DNA of 64,000 nucleotides from NCBI GenBank assembly GCA_003254905.1, contig QANU01105209.1, forward strand, positions 1,048,600 through 1,112,599, given 5' to 3'. A program made the position numbers and the translations under genes. This document shows, in pieces, positions 1-11,861 of the stretch. How positions within the stretch are numbered: position 1 is the stretch's first letter; each line of letters opens with the position of its first letter. The notes beneath the pieces were generated by a model. It saw only the letters and a list, made by a program, of their open reading frames with translations. It was not told where the DNA came from and did no database searches. The stretch is from Nissolia schottii (taxonomy: Eukaryota > Streptophyta > Magnoliopsida > Fabales > Fabaceae).

Positions 1-861
1 AACATTTAACAATTAAATAATTCATAATAATTTAGATATTTTAAAAATTAGCAAGTATTAACACATAAAATTATCTTAAATTTTTTATATATTTTGAAAG
101 AGATTTGAAAAGTATTAAAATTAGTAATTTAATATTAATGAACATATAATAATATTACTATAAATATTTAATTTTATGTTTATATATGTTGTGTTTGTGT
201 CTCATAAAATTTTAAAATTTATGTCATCGTGTCACATGTCATGTCATGTATTGTGTCGATGAGTCTATAATCCTAACTTTTGGTGTCTCAGAAAATGGTC
301 AGGACCCACTCACACTATGTGATAAATTTGTGTGTGTATGTATGTTCTATAAATATTATCAATAATTTATTTTAATTTATAGTATTTAAAAGTATGTAAA
401 AATCAATAAATGGGCAATTAATAATACTTGAAAAACACATATTAAATGTGTTACAAGAATATACAATAATTTCTCCACAACAAGTTGAGGAAATGTGGAG
501 GACAAATATCACTTTGCACAAAAGCAAGTTAAAAAGGTTGTATGCAATGTACGTTTATACTATTATTTAATTAAATTATTTTATATAAATAATTAATTTT
601 TTAAATAAAGGATAACAGAGTTAATTATTTTTATTTATATAATAATTAAATGAAAGCATAAAAAAGTCTTACCTAATAAGAACTAAACTCCAATGTTGAA
701 ATTGAATTTTTTTCTCTTTTGACACGACTAATCAAAGAAATTACTAAAATACCCTCGTTTTCAAACTATTTACATTACTACCACGGTTTGCGCTGACGTG
801 GACTCGGCGGCACGCGTGTCACGCCACGTAGGAGTCGCCAAACCTCCAGGCGACTTTGGTT
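1..861. other. AT-rich intergenic DNA with a GC-rich right edge
   Basis: No coding region is visible. The last 140 bases or so are more GC-rich and hold a short inverted repeat (GTCGCC ... GGCGAC, about 834-855) immediately before a single N at 862. Confidence 0.5.
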
Positions 862-1300
862 NAACTATTTCATTTCTCATTTTGCTTCCTATTTGAATAA
901 GCATCATAGTCCCTAACTAAATACCCATTAATTTCAAACACAACAATAAAATGACATAAAATTTATAATCTTAGCATTCTCATTCAAACTTCCATAGTTT
1001 TAGTGCACAACACAAACACAAAAACATAATGGGCATTAAGATACATAAACTAAGAAAATTGCAGCAATACATACTTCATGTGCTAGGTTTCTACACACCA
1101 AAATAGACATGGTTTAACTACAATAGATTATCTAAAAAATGTTGCATCATATGACATTTAGCTTTTCTATTCCAAAAGAAGGTAGCGAACATCCATTTGC
1201 AATCAATCTATGTTTATGACATCCTGTTGTGACTCGCTCTTTGTGATTGAAATACATTAGTAGAAACATCTGTAAAATATATGAAGTTAGCCAATAATTT

Positions 1301-1481
1301 AGGGTGTACATGGGTCGGGTTGGGTCGGCTTTGCCTTTACCGAAACCCAACCCTATATTTGGATCAGGCTAATTTTAAAAATCCAAACCCGACCCTATAT
1401 CTAAATAGACTCAATCATATTTGGACTGAATGTTTCGCACTAGTCCGGGTTAGCGGGCCGAACCAGGTTTTGTACATCCTT
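1301..1481. repeat. Small GGTGTACA-ended repeat
   Basis: A roughly 180-bp unit starts AGGGTGTACATGGGT and ends TTTTGTACATCCT, so its ends are inverted complements. Inside are alternating runs of GGGTCGGGTTGGG and AACCCAACCC type that can fold back. A second copy is at 3642-3822 within the larger direct repeat, and a diverged relative lies around 2998-3170. Probably a non-autonomous DNA element; class not determined. Confidence 0.5.
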
Positions 1482-1940
1482 AATATGCAATTTTAATTAT
1501 TGAAAACTTATTATATAAACTCAATTTTAACATATTAATTGCGCTAACATAAAATTGACTGGACTCATAAACATATTAGTAGTTATACAATAAATATAAG
1601 AGTCCCAATTTTTGCACACTCTTCTTATAATTAAGGCTCATTACTACACAATTTAAGGTTGTATCTGGGTTTGATAAAAGATTATGTCTGTTTATTTAAA
1701 TCGGTTGTGTCTAAATCAACATAAAGGTTAGGTCTTTTTATTAAGTAAGTTTATATCTGTATTTACAGAAAAATTGTGTCTTCATAAACCATATAGTTAT
1801 GTCCTATACAACTACAAAGTTAAGTCTTATTATCTATTATGGTAAGTTAGCACACTCTTACCTACTTGAGAATTAAAAATAGCTTAGATGTGCAATGTCT
1901 AGGTGTATAAAAATAATTATCCTAAATATAAAATCAAAAA

Positions 1941-2127
1941 TGCTATATGTACACCCAATTTTATATACTCATACATACACTGAGTGCACAAACATTACAA
2001 ACTTATAAATGATATTATCAATTATACTTAATTAAGTGCACAAACATTACAGACATTAAAATACAAACTTTATGTATATAAGTATAAGGTGTATGTATGG
2101 TGTATATTTTTTGGTGTACGTGTAGCA
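1941..2127. mobile_element. MITE, TGTACACC-type, copy 1
   Basis: A 187-bp element whose left end (TGCTATATGTACACCC) is the inverted complement of its right end (TTGGTGTACGTGTAGCA), followed inward by CATACATACAC / GTATGTATGG arms. The interior has repeated GCACAAACATTACA motifs. Related copies are at 4282-4468, 39722-40226 and 50570-50774. It encodes no protein. Target duplications are not clear. Confidence 0.7.
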
Positions 2128-2139
2128 GGACTCATATAN

Positions 2140-3203
2140 ACAGCATCCTCCTGTCTTGTTGCAAACTTCGTTATGAAGGGCAATTTGGGGATTGTGTAGC
2201 TACACTACAAAAACAAATTAAAGCCCAAGATGTTATTGTCATTGTTTCATAGAGTAACGTTACCCCACTGCATGCCTATGGGGCCTAAACCCAAACGTGC
2301 AAATTTACACAAGCCTTTTAAATTGTCCTCTATCTTGTACCCAAAAAATAAATAAATTGTCCTCTCCCTTTTGAGGGAAAACGCAGGAGACACGTGAAAA
2401 CAAGTTGAAATTTAAGGAATCATTCCAAATGCTGCAAGACCATTTCCTATGATCGTTTGTAAAAGGGTTTGGAGCAATGGAAGCGAGTTGCATTCTCACA
2501 TAGAGAATCGAAATTCAATCCTTAAAAGAATGTAATGTGTATATAATTTTCTTCCTAATTTGGAGATGTGTATTAAAGACAAGTATACAAGTATACTTTG
2601 CCTGAAAGCAAAGGCTGTAGTGGGCCTGTGGCTACAGTAGTATAGTACTAGAAAGGCACTAAAGTCGGAGCAGAAAGAGTGATATCTAACAAATTAATTA
2701 AGAAATTAACTTATACAATTTAATGAATAATATTTTATTTTTTATTTTTTAAAAATATGTAAATTAATTTATAGGTATTCTAACAAAAATAATGTTGGTA
2801 ATAATTGGTGGTTGGTACTAAAAAAAAATCTACTGCATGTCTCATCACGTGGGATATATGTACCATTTCTATTTTAGATGTCCCTTCCTGAGTAACAGCA
2901 CGTTGTACGTTGTACCTCTTATCACACTTACAAAACCAACGTTTATAGTTAGTTCAGGTCAGATTTGAACTTTTGAAGAAAACTTATGTTATAGGTAGGT
3001 GTGTATATGGGTTGGGTTAGGTTAGATTTGCTTTTATTCAAATTTAATCTTATATTTGGACATGGTCAATTTTAAAGATCCAAACTTAACTTTAGATCTG
3101 AATAGACTCAATTATCTTTGAGTTGAATTAAAATTCGAGTTTTGATCGGGCATAAAACAAGTCAATGTCATCTCAAATCAAAAAGTTGAAAAAATTGTAA
3201 ACT
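2140..3203. other. Intergenic DNA between the two direct repeats
   Basis: AT-rich with no supported gene. A diverged relative of the small GGTGTACA-ended repeat lies around 2998-3170. Confidence 0.4.
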
Positions 3204-3641
3204 AACTATTTCATTTCTCATTTTGCTTCCTATTTGAATAAGCATCATAGTCCCTAACTAAATACCCATTAATTTCAAACACAACAATAAAATGACATAA
3301 AATTTATAATCTTAGCATTCTCATTCAAACTTCCATAGTTTTAGTGCACAACACAAACACAAAAACATAATGGGCATTAAGATACATAAACTAAGAAAAT
3401 TGCAGCAATACATACTTCATGTGCTAGGTTTCTACACACCAAAATAGACATGGTTTAACTACAATAGATTATCTAAAAAATGTTGCATCATATGACATTT
3501 AGCTTTTCTATTCCAAAAGAAGGTAGCGAACATCCATTTGCAATCAATCTATGTTTATGACATCCTGTTGTGACTCGCTCTTTGTGATTGAAATACATTA
3601 GTAGAAACATCTGTAAAATATATGAAGTTAGCCAATAATTT

Positions 3642-3822
3642 AGGGTGTACATGGGTCGGGTTGGGTCGGCTTTGCCTTTACCGAAACCCAACCCTATATT
3701 TGGATCAGGCTAATTTTAAAAATCCAAACCCGACCCTATATCTAAATAGACTCAATCATATTTGGACTGAATGTTTCGCACTAGTCCGGGTTAGCGGGCC
3801 GAACCAGGTTTTGTACATCCTT
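3642..3822. repeat. Small GGTGTACA-ended repeat, second copy
   Basis: Same unit as 1301-1481, carried inside direct repeat copy B. Confidence 0.5.
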
Positions 3823-4281
3823 AATATGCAATTTTAATTATTGAAAACTTATTATATAAACTCAATTTTAACATATTAATTGCGCTAACATAAAATTGAC
3901 TGGACTCATAAACATATTAGTAGTTATACAATAAATATAAGAGTCCCAATTTTTGCACACTCTTCTTATAATTAAGGCTCATTACTACACAATTTAAGGT
4001 TGTATCTGGGTTTGATAAAAGATTATGTCTGTTTATTTAAATCGGTTGTGTCTAAATCAACATAAAGGTTAGGTCTTTTTATTAAGTAAGTTTATATCTG
4101 TATTTACAGAAAAATTGTGTCTTCATAAACCATATAGTTATGTCCTATACAACTACAAAGTTAAGTCTTATTATCTATTATGGTAAGTTAGCACACTCTT
4201 ACCTACTTGAGAATTAAAAATAGCTTAGATGTGCAATGTCTAGGTGTATAAAAATAATTATCCTAAATATAAAATCAAAAA

Positions 4282-4468
4282 TGCTATATGTACACCCAAT
4301 TTTATATACTCATACATACACTGAGTGCACAAACATTACAAACTTATAAATGATATTATCAATTATACTTAATTAAGTGCACAAACATTACAGACATTAA
4401 AACACAAACTTTATGTATATAAGTATAAGGTGTATGTATGGTGTATATTTTTTGGTGTACGTGTAGCA
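4282..4468. mobile_element. MITE, TGTACACC-type, copy 2
   Basis: Identical to copy 1 except for one base seen; it lies inside the larger direct repeat, so it is not an independent insertion. Confidence 0.7.
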
Positions 4469-4479
4469 GGACTCATATA

Positions 4480-7400
4480 AAATATTAAAATTGTTCTTAT
4501 ACAATAATCTCTCCACTGTATAGCCAATATATCTTTTCTTTTACTTCCGTCCATCTCAGTAAATTTTCTTCTAATGCTTAATGATTAGGACCCAAAAGCA
4601 AGGATTTTAATTAATCTACTCAGTTCCTGTCTCCTAAAAAATTCATAGGGCCAAAAAATTGTAAAACGGAGAAGTGTACCATGGTATGCAATAGAAAAAG
4701 CGATAGAGTGAAGTGTCCAATCTTGGCTTTCAACCATCCACGGTGCATGCTTTTCTTATCAGTGAAGGCAATCCCAGTTTTAGTGAAACGAAATCTTGCT
4801 TTTAATCCAGTTAATGTGCATTATTTTTTCATTAATTGAGAATTCTTAATTAGTGGTCTACAATTATATTGCAGTCACTATATACGTACTGAGCTGTTAT
4901 ATGCTTGGCTCGAATGTGTTATTTATTATACGAAACTCACACAAATACAGATGTCAAAGTTTGACAATGGAGTAAAAAGTTAAAAACTAGGTTGTTCAAA
5001 TATGTTCACTCCACTTAATTTTGATGGAAAATATGTGGGTGCGAGATTAAAATTACTTGTACAAATTTCATTTCGTGTCAAATGGCTTTTTGGTTGAAGA
5101 TATTTCAATTTCCATGAAATTACTACGGTTAATTTTCAAATAAAAATTAAATATAGTAACATCAAATGCATTTGGTATTAAAAACATGATAAAATGACAA
5201 TAACACAATGATAAAGATAAAGAAATTATTGTCTCACTAAATTTTAAATTTATGTATCATCAAAAAAAAATTTATATATTTTTGTCTTAATTTTAATGAG
5301 ATATAAAAATAAGAATTTTTTGTTCTTATATTTCTATTTTTCATCTTATTTATAGTATCAAGCGCAACTAAAAAAATGCAGAGGAATAGAAGATGAGGGC
5401 CTCCAAGGAAAGTAATCGGGCGCAACAACCTCATAAAATCAAAGCAAATTTAAGCCATTGGATTTCACGGTGTGTGATACACCTTGACTTGCCTAATGCA
5501 CTGTAGAAGCCGCCGATTTTGAGTTGATATCAGCTACAAATTAGATCCCTTGAATTTCTTTTATCAAAAATGAAAAAAATATGTGCTATGTTAACATCAT
5601 GGTCCAAAATGGAAAAAACAATTAAAAGAAGAAGAAACGCGAAGAAAAAGAAGGGCAGGACTATAGCCACGTTGCACTATCTCAGGCACAACACATAGTC
5701 TATGATTTGTCGAAAGATTTTGGACCGGAGATCTTTCTATGTTCTAGTAAATTCCCACGTTAATACAGCAATTTTGGATACTTCGTTCCTTAGTTTTTAA
5801 TTAAAAGCAGTTCCCCTCACACAGAAAATATATATTACAATAAATACAACTTTCTAATTTCAAAAGATTTTAATCGTTACAAATTGAGGAACGGCGGAAT
5901 TGCATTCGTAAAATTACACTCAACATAATCTTAGATTTTCACTAGGATTGATTATTGTTGATCGGTTAAATTTTTGTTTCACATAAAATATTTTTTAAAA
6001 AAATTTATGAAAAAAATAATAAAAATAATTAAATATATTTTTTTAGAATTATATAAATAAAGTAGTGAACGTAAAAAATAAAAAAAATACATAATCTTAT
6101 TATTTTCATTAACTTAACAAAAAATACATAAAAAATAAATGAAAACAAAAAACTTAATTAATTATTAGTGATTAATCTCAAAGTAAATTTTGGATAAAGT
6201 ACAATTTTAGATATAGTTTAAAATAAAGTACAATTTTTGACATACCTCCAAGTTGATTGTGAAATTTACGCAAAAAAATTATATTTACTAGTATATTTTG
6301 TAACGTTGAAGTTAAACTATTGTCTATTAACTCATTTATAAATAAGTCTCCTTAATTCTAACTCTTTATTTATGTATACCTAAAAATGACTAAGTATATA
6401 TTTGTGTCTATAAAAATAGAATAAAAAATTCACTCTACTTTTATTTTTATTGTTCATTGTCAACCATAATTAATCTTTTCTTTAGATTTTAAAATCATTA
6501 AAATAAGAATCTTTCTTAATAATATATATATGACCAAAAATTAAATACTAGTTTAAGCAACTCAATAAACTATTAACTATGTTGTACTTTGTTGCTAAAA
6601 TTTTTCACTGGACTATGCTTCATACTACCTAGGTAAAAATAAATAATATTACTTGTCATCCATGCAAAGCTGCTTTTTGGGATTTTTTTTACAAACATAT
6701 TCTCCAAAATATAATAAATTCCTGTAACATGTATATGTATATGATATAAGATTTACAATTGTATAAGTGATGGTACTGAAATTGCCACAAGGTATGACGA
6801 ATTAAGTACCATTTAAAAAATTGTGATGTACTGAAATTGCCACACCTGATAGCAATTTCAGCACCCATTTAAAAAAAAATACTAAAATTATCCTCCACTA
6901 TGACGATTTTAGTTTTTTGTCTCATACGTTTGTAAATTGTATTTTTGACCCATGTTTTGAGAAAGAATTACATTTGAAAACACATATATGTTAATGTCCC
7001 TGATTTTTGTGATCAGTGTGAGAGAGTGATGATGATGATGATATTTGGAAGTATTTGAATATCATTTCTCTTTCAAATAAGACAATGTGTTTTCGGTGTC
7101 TGTGTCATTGCCTCCTTGTTTGTTTTTAGGGTTATTAAAATGAGTGAGCTTAATCCATTTATCTAGTTAAATGGACTGACTAAACATATAAAATTCAGCT
7201 CGTGAATAGCAAAAGCCCGTTTAGGCTATGTTTATTTAGGCCCGACCCATTTAATCTGTGGGTCAAATTGGCTCATTTAGTATTAACATAGACAAAATCC
7301 ACAGACTAACTTATTTATTTACGTAAATAGACCGACCAAACATATAAAAATTAACTCACAAACAATAAAAATCCATTAAGATCTGACTCATTTAAGCCAA

Positions 7401-7930
7401 CAAATTAGTCAAATCAAGCCTAAATGGACTAGACTGACCTGTTTGGCTGCACTATTTGTTACCACCAGCCTCCAGCTGGATCTATCCACAGTTCCCTCCT
7501 CAGCTCTTCCCCACTTGCTTTATTTCACTTCCCCTTCCCTTCTCCTTCTCACCGCTTTAAAGATAGCCTCCTTTTTTAAATTTATTTATTTTTATCACTA
7601 AAAAGATGTGTATTGTTAATGGCAACTAATTTTCTTCAAAGCTCTAAAATCATTAAATTAAGTATGTTTTTCTCAACAAAATTTTGTCTATACATATTAT
7701 AGAGATTAAACCTTAACTAAATGCTTAAAGAATTAATTATCTATCAACTATATTGACTTTGTTAATTATTTATTTATTTATTTATTTATTACCATTAATA
7801 GTTATTAGAGGGGAATAATAATAAAAAATAAAAGAAAGGGAGAGAGACTCCTTTCTACCTGCTTCTTTCTTTATCTTTTTTTGGATTAATTTCAATACAA
7901 TAATTATTGTTTTTTCATCAAGTTGTTGGC
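4480..7930. other. AT-rich intergenic DNA upstream of the bZIP gene
   Basis: No supported coding region on either strand. Short simple repeats are present (TGATGATGATGATGATA near 7027, TTTA units near 7767). Around 7130-7450 repeated words such as AAATGGACTGACTAAACATATAAAA and diverged inverted forms suggest an old decayed element, but no boundaries could be set. Confidence 0.4.
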
Positions 7931-7940
7931 CCTTTTGGTT

Positions 7941-7948
7941 CTATAAAT
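7941..7948 (+). promoter_or_regulatory. Candidate TATA box of the bZIP gene
   Basis: CTATAAAT lies about 560 bases before the bZIP start codon. A pyrimidine-rich tract and a GA microsatellite (8041-8059) follow, as in many plant leaders. A TATA box here would give a transcript leader of about 525 nt, long enough to contain the uORFs at 8170-8373. Inference only; no transcript data. Confidence 0.45.
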
Positions 7949-8169
7949 TACCCCCCTTGCAACCCATACAATTCCCCTTCCGCTCTTTCTTTCTTCCCTA
8001 CCGTTCTTTCTTATCACACTTTATAGATATTTTGGTCCTTAGAGAGAGAGAGAGAGAGCTCTGCCTCTGTACCAACCTTATCTCCCACCATCCCTCATTT
8101 CTTCAGTTGAATCCTTCACAATCCCTTTTCCTCTAATTAAGCTTAAGCAAATTTCTCATAATTAATTAG

Positions 8170-8223
8170 ATGCTCAACACCTTGTTATTGATGTTCGAGA
8201 TTCATGTATCAAATTCTGAGTGA
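8170..8223 (+). CDS. uORF1 in the bZIP leader, 17 codons
   Basis: A short upstream reading frame (ATG at 8170, TGA at 8221-8223) in the leader. It overlaps the start of the conserved uORF at 8204 in another frame. Short uORFs that overlap the sucrose-control uORF are known in Arabidopsis bZIP11-type leaders. Its peptide is not one I recognise as conserved, so it may simply tune initiation on the next uORF. Confidence 0.5.
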   Translation: MLNTLLLMFEIHVSNSE

Positions 8224-8329
8224 GATCTTCTTCTCCGGTTGTATGATCAATTCCACTGTGAGGCGCAGGACCCATCTTGTTCAATCCTTCTCCGTTGCCT
8301 TCCTCTACTGGCTCTACTACGTTTCATGA
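8204..8329 (+). CDS. Conserved sucrose-control uORF peptide (CPuORF1 type), 41 aa
   Basis: This upstream frame encodes a 41-residue peptide in the leader of the S1 bZIP gene. Its C-terminal half reads RRRTHLVQ then SFSVAFLYWLYYVS before the stop, which matches the conserved sucrose-control peptide of group S1 bZIP leaders. In that system the nascent peptide, in response to sucrose, stalls the ribosome near the uORF stop and represses translation of the downstream bZIP. An internal in-frame ATG (codon 14) gives a shorter form that keeps the whole conserved part. The stop lies 170 nt before the bZIP ATG. Identification rests on sequence and position; sucrose control here is inferred from the family. 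Confidence 0.93.
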   Translation: MYQILSEIFFSGCMINSTVRRRTHLVQSFSVAFLYWLYYVS

Positions 8330-8373
8330 TTTCCAAATCCCTCTCCAAATTTCTCATCATCCACATAGATTAA
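8326..8373 (+). CDS. uORF3 in the bZIP leader, 15 codons
   Basis: The ATG at 8326-8328 overlaps the stop codon of the sucrose-control uORF (tcATGA), giving a 15-residue frame ending TAA at 8371-8373. Overlapping stop and start codons could recycle terminating ribosomes or catch scanning ones. The peptide itself shows no recognised conservation. Confidence 0.45.
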   Translation: MISKSLSKFLIIHID

Positions 8374-8499
8374 TAGTCCTATTACCATAATCATTGTTAA
8401 TTTTGAAGAATTTTCTGCGTTAGTGTCAGGGGTCCTGCGTCCACAAATCTTGTTTAATTTTTTCACATCTTTTGAATTTCGAAACTCTCTCTGCTATCT

Positions 8500-8973
8500 A
8501 TGGCTTCTTCAAGCGGAGCGTCTTCGGGATCGTCGTCGATGATCCCAAACTCTGGCTCAGAGGAGGATTTGCAGCTGCTGATGGATCAGAGGAAGAGGAA
8601 GAGAATGATCTCGAACCGCGAATCGGCGAGGCGGTCTAGGATGAGGAAGCAGAAGCACCTGGACGATCTGGCTTCCCAGGCGGCCGAGCTCTCCAACCAG
8701 AATCGCCAGATTCTCGATTCCCTCAACGCCACCACGCAGCGGTACATGGCAGTTGAGGCCGAGAACTCTGTGCTGAGGGCCCAGGTTGGGGAGCTCAGCC
8801 ACAGGCTGGACTCCCTCAACGAGATTATCGACTGCTTGAATGCCAGCAATGGCGTCTTTGGCTTTGGAGGGTCGCCACCGATTGAGCCTGCTGCTGATTG
8901 CTTCTTCAGCCCCATGAGCATGGGTTATATGAACCACCCCATCATGGCTTCTTCAGATATGTTGCACTACTGA
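8500..8973 (+). CDS. bZIP11-like: Group S1 bZIP transcription factor (bZIP11/ATB2-like)
   Basis: A nuclear DNA-binding regulator of 157 aa in one exon. The basic region spans about residues 30-53, with the N-x7-R signature at N39 and R47 (SNRESARRSR). The zipper heptads are L57, L64, I71, T78, V85, L92, L99 and L106, a long zipper typical of group S. A Ser-rich N-terminus precedes it and an FSPM motif follows near the C-terminus. S1 members bind ACGT-core elements, usually as heterodimers with group C bZIPs, and adjust amino-acid and sugar metabolism under low energy. Intronless structure, small size and the sucrose-control uORF upstream all fit S1. Which S1 member it is (bZIP1, 2, 11, 44 or 53 type) cannot be settled here. 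Overlapping minus-strand open frames are shadows. Confidence 0.95.
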   Translation: MASSSGASSGSSSMIPNSGSEEDLQLLMDQRKRKRMISNRESARRSRMRKQKHLDDLASQAAELSNQNRQILDSLNATTQRYMAVEAENSVLRAQVGELSHRLDSLNEIIDCLNASNGVFGFGGSPPIEPAADCFFSPMSMGYMNHPIMASSDMLHY

Positions 8974-11156
8974 AAGCAAGTAAATTTTTGTTTGCTCATA
9001 GAGTCTTGATAATTTCGGCTTTAAGTGGCTGACTTTTCTGCTGAAATGTTATTCTGTGTGTCGTGTCTGATTAGAATCACATCTAATACGACACACTCTA
9101 GACAAGAATTTCTCGGGTTGAGTTTCTTTTTCGTTTTTGGAATTTTAGGGTTATTGTTGATTTCTTAATTTTAAGTGAGTATGTTGGGGGAATTGCAATC
9201 ACTGTCAGATATTGTGTTTGGGAATTATGAAGGTGTATTGTGTTATGATTAATATCATCATATAAAGTGGGTAAGCTTGTTTAATTAAGTACTGGTTCTG
9301 TATATGGGGCCTGCAGTGTTTTAGAGTGTGAGAGATCATGCCTTATTATTAAGGTTGCATGAGACAGCCATTGTTGTTGTAATTGTCACTCTCCCATATT
9401 AATGTGTTATTGACTATTTCTCCATTTAATTATCTCTCTCTTCCTTTTTTGCATCATAAATATTAAGGGGGAATACTAACCAATGTATTAAGAGTATTTA
9501 TTAAAAATTTAAAGTGAAAATATTTAATTATAAATGTAAGAATTTAAAGTTAATTATACATTGAATATATTAAAAACATTTAAATCTTTTCGCCTTAGAC
9601 TTTAACAAATACCCTTATGCTATTAGGCTTCTCGGTAGCAAAATCCTAAATATTATTGGTGCCACTTTTGGTGTAGTGCTCTCTGTGATTTATATAATTA
9701 TATTGCGCAATCAGTGCTTTGTTTGACAAAACAACTGAAACCCATGGAGTGGTAGAAGACGATTTTGCCACTTGTTCCTGAATGATAGTTTAGTGGACAA
9801 AGTTGAATTTCATTATTATAAGTAAATCTTGTTTGAACTTGATACGATGCACGCACTCTTCCAAATTCCAATCACGGGATGAAATTAGGCGTATAGAGCT
9901 TTCATAATTCATACAGAACAGAATGATAAAATTCTTGGTAGAAGATTTTGATGATAGTTAGATGAAGCACTAGTGTATTGATAACGATTAAAGCTGTTAT
10001 TCATTAGTAAGAAACAGATTAAGATTCCAAAGAGATTGATTAATTTATACTATGAATTGAATATATTCGGTGTGTCTAGAGAGGGCTCATGTTATCCCCA
10101 CAGATACGCATCAAATTAATTGAGGGAAAAAGTCCAAAAGTGACCAGCAAAAGAAAGGGACAACTGCATAGGAGAGTTGGGCCATGGCAACCCCCAACTT
10201 CTTTTCTCCTCATTATAGTTATGCAGTTTAGGAGAAATTTCTTAGAATGGGAAACACAAAAACATGTCTGGGTGGGTGTTAAGCCTTTTCGACCAAGTCT
10301 CAAGCTTCCAATGATTCACTAATCTGATTATTGAACTAATGAGAACCAAGAATAGTAATCATCTATTTGATTTGTATTTTCATTTCTTATGTTTTTTATT
10401 TTTAAAATTTTATAAAAAAATAATCAAGCGGACTCTTTTAGACCTTCGAGCAGTAGATACTTTCTTAGATCTTGTTCAGAAAGGACACTTGAGCTCTGAA
10501 ATTCTTCATTTTCCTTTTGATTTATTTTAGGGAAACACAAAAATCAGTTTAATAAGAGAGCTAAACTGACAGCTTTAGAAAAATTAAAGTAAAGGTTGCA
10601 ACTTTGGGTCACACCAAGATCTTGGAAAGTTATAATTAAAGAGACATGATTTGGTAAAGGAGCAGAGATGAGTGCGCTCCTGTTGTGAGGAAACAAATTC
10701 CACGTGCTAGCCAGGAACAAAGTTTATGGAGCAAGTATCACTGGAGACATGGATGATGGAACTGAAAACTCAGAACTGAAGTCATGGTTTGTATACGCTA
10801 ACTGTTAAGCAAATCGTCCCCAATCTTCACTCTATCAATCAAGTTAATCTCTAAAGTATTAAAATCATCAAAAATTAATTAAATTAATCAAATTAATCTA
10901 TAGAATGGAATAATTTAATTGACATTGAATAATTAATCTGATCAATTTTTCACAACTTTAAAAACAAATATAATATTTTTTATACTTTAAAGACAAACTT
11001 GATTAATATTGTTAACATTAAAGAATAATTTACTCCCGACCGTTTACCTAAAAAAAAAATCCTATTAATATAATAGCAACTGACATCAAGTATGTGGCTT
11101 AGTCACATGGTTTCTAATTACTAAAATACAGTTCAAATTATAATTTATACCAAGAT
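8974..11156. other. bZIP 3' region and intergenic DNA
   Basis: The first few hundred bases are presumably the bZIP 3' UTR, though no single polyadenylation site is clear. The rest is AT-rich with only short open frames of no recognisable family. Confidence 0.4.
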
Positions 11157-11161
11157 AAACG

Positions 11162-11819
11162 TGTTGGGTTAGGCTCCCTTCCTATGTGGAGAAAGGCCCA
11201 ATATTTGCAAACCCACTAATCTCACTTAATAGTGGAGAGGGGTCAGTAGTTAGGGCTAAGAGAGGAGGCAGAGAAAAGAGAGAAAATAAGGAGAAGAGAA
11301 GAAAAAGGTTTTTCCCTTTTTTGTCTGCACAACAATTTTTGATCGGCCGCCACTGCTTCGTTCACCGTTGGATCGGGCTGAAATTTTTACAACAGGTTCG
11401 GAACTTGTGATACTTCAATCTGGACGGTCGGATCGTCGAGTAGTTGTCTGAGCAGTGAGAAATTGGCCACGCACAGTAACAGCGAGGATGGGGTTTTCTA
11501 GTTTCTTTTATTCTCTATTTCATCATTCTTGCCTTGTTCTATTGGCTGATTATTGAGCACGATTTGTGCTGTGATTGAGACTCTCTTGTACCCTTATTTT
11601 GATCATAGTGGAGCTTGATTGACTGGCTTGTGCCCGTGGTTTTTACTTCTCACATTGAGAAGGTTTTCCACGTTAAAATTCCCGTGTCCCTTTTGTGTGT
11701 TATTGTTATTGCCATTATTTGTTATTGCTCCTCATAGATTCTTGCAAGGAGGGGAAATTATTATCCGCTGCATATAGCTCTGATTGAGTTGTCGAATTAT
11801 TGTGTTGAATTTTCCATCA
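11162..11819 (+). repeat. Copia element 5' LTR
   Basis: 658 bp, TGTTGG ... CCATCA, nearly identical to 16279-16937. Includes an AG-rich stretch near 11260-11310. Open frames here are LTR sequence, not genes. Confidence 0.93.
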
Positions 11820-11822
11820 GAG

Positions 11823-11838
11823 TGGTATCAGAGCCAGG
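11823..11838 (+). other. Primer-binding site (initiator Met tRNA)
   Basis: TGGTATCAGAGCCAGG starts three bases after the LTR end and is the usual complement of the 3' end of plant initiator Met-tRNA, the standard primer of Copia elements. Confidence 0.93.
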
Positions 11839-11861
11839 TTGGGGTTATTTGACTTGCTTGA

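Larger units (their letters stand above)
863..2138. repeat. Direct repeat copy A (1276 bp), bounded by N on both sides
   Basis: This segment is nearly identical, base for base, to 3204-4479 at a constant offset of 2341. One difference was seen, in the stretch near 2060 (AAAATACAAAC against AAAACACAAAC). Copy A starts directly after the N at 862 and stops directly before the N at 2139, while copy B runs into different flanking sequence without Ns. It contains one MITE and one small GGTGTACA-ended repeat but no convincing gene. An assembly duplication is the simplest reading; a recent real duplication is the alternative. Confidence 0.9.
3204..4479. repeat. Direct repeat copy B (1276 bp)
   Basis: Second copy of the 863-2138 sequence, embedded in continuous sequence without Ns. 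It carries the same MITE (4282-4468) and the same small repeat (3642-3822). The short open frames in both copies are identical because the DNA is identical, so this is not evidence for coding. Confidence 0.9.

Noticed and set aside
1147..3837. Identical small open frames at 1147-1350/3488-3691 and 1281-1496/3622-3837
   Set aside because: Their identity reflects the duplicated DNA. They overlap a non-coding repeat and match no family.
8557..8937. Two long open frames on the minus strand opposite the bZIP gene
   Set aside because: They are antisense shadows of a GC-rich coding exon; the plus strand has the bZIP domain and the conserved uORF.
11186..11410. Open frame in the Copia 5' LTR, repeated in the 3' LTR at 16216-16569
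   Set aside because: It lies within LTR sequence and starts at LTR or pol-tail positions; no known LTR-encoded protein.
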